From Humitalea rosea (GTDB lineage Bacteria; Pseudomonadota; Alphaproteobacteria; Acetobacterales; Acetobacteraceae): 64,000 bases of DNA. Location: positions 1 through 64,000 of the forward strand of contig NZ_QKYU01000016.1 of NCBI RefSeq assembly GCF_003253705.1, read 5' to 3'. A program made the translations under genes and the position numbers. Each line of letters starts with the position of its first letter. The first letter of the stretch is position 1. Of the stretch, positions 63,751 through 64,000 are shown one piece after another. The notes below the pieces were generated by a model. That model saw nothing but the letters and a program-made list of their open reading frames with translations, did not search any database and was not told the DNA's origin.

Positions 63751-64000
63751 ACCTCCCTCTCTAACGATCGGCCCAGGCACGGCCGAAGGGAGCCTGCGGT
63801 GGAGGGCGTAACGTCGTAGAAGATGCGCGACGGAGGGCCGAAGCGCGGTGACGACAACCTCCTCCCATGGAAGCGCAACTTGCCAGAGGAATAATTTCCT
63901 TGCACCGCAGCGAGTCCTTGTGCGAAAACCGCGCATCAAGACCCCAGCCACGCCCGGATCGACCGCAAAACCCCCGGAGCAATCGGTAATATGGTAAGAT
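63751..64000. other. Window end, no gene supported
   Basis: Several short overlapping frames exist here on the minus strand but none has a coherent family pattern. It could be insertion-sequence debris or the edge of a gene beyond the window. Confidence 0.4.

Overview
The window is GC-rich and densely packed. Most neighbouring genes overlap by 4 nt (ATGA or GTGA) or lie a few bases apart. C4-type 5-aminolevulinate synthase, a dnaN-recF-gyrB block, Kdo (LPS) genes and several orphan Bug/TctC periplasmic binding proteins point to an alphaproteobacterium, most likely Acetobacteraceae of the Roseomonas type. The genus is inferred, not shown.

Layout. 1-132: tail of an IS630-type transposase. 0.1-4 kb: a racemase-like gene and a D-2-hydroxyacid dehydrogenase on the minus strand, divergent from a frameshifted tctC. 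3-10.9 kb: a minus-strand catabolic operon hyuA-hyuB-CaiB-enoyl-CoA hydratase-Bug protein-LacI regulator, with a LacI-type palindrome just upstream of hyuA. 11-16.2 kb: stress and signalling genes (UspA, CBS, SnoaL-like, GGDEF-EAL with a PstS-like binding protein that seems to start at CTG). 16.4 kb: tRNA-Thr(GGT). 16.7-26.6 kb: a phosphonate-monoester-hydrolase-like enzyme, two paralogous oligopeptide-type binding proteins, a complete ABC importer and a convergent phosphodiesterase, which together look like an organophosphorus uptake and hydrolysis locus. 26.8 kb: hemA. 28-33.9 kb: MarR with a 29-codon membrane peptide, divergent from a five-gene operon (NicX-like dioxygenase, alpha/beta hydrolase, DUF2268-like protease, acyl-CoA dehydrogenase, acyl-CoA synthetase).

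33.9-38.7 kb: dnaN-recF-gyrB, then a lipoprotein esterase. 39.6-42.2 kb: kdsA-kdsB-kdsD on the minus strand. 42.3-46 kb: a sterol-desaturase-like enzyme, a cupin-like protein, a decayed transposase and two SDRs. 45.7-49.2 kb: pepA, a second leucyl aminopeptidase and holC. 49.3-51 kb: CysQ-like phosphatase and Sua5/TsaC. 51.2-55.6 kb: two intact Bug genes and one truncated copy, bracketing a low-GC islet of about 2.2 kb with an unrecognised secreted protein and a four-helix membrane protein. 55.7-60 kb: an RND efflux pump. 60.3-63.7 kb: sugar-acid dehydratase, SDR and FAH-family hydrolase, which fit the non-phosphorylative diketo-hydrolase route for L-fuconate- or L-rhamnonate-like acids.

The region reads as nutrient-scavenging and catabolic operons between blocks of housekeeping genes, with insertion-sequence debris at several junctions. 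The strongest candidate for something undescribed is the low-GC two-gene islet at 52.45-54.65 kb. It is flanked by a 241-bp direct repeat whose four differences are all synonymous in tctC.
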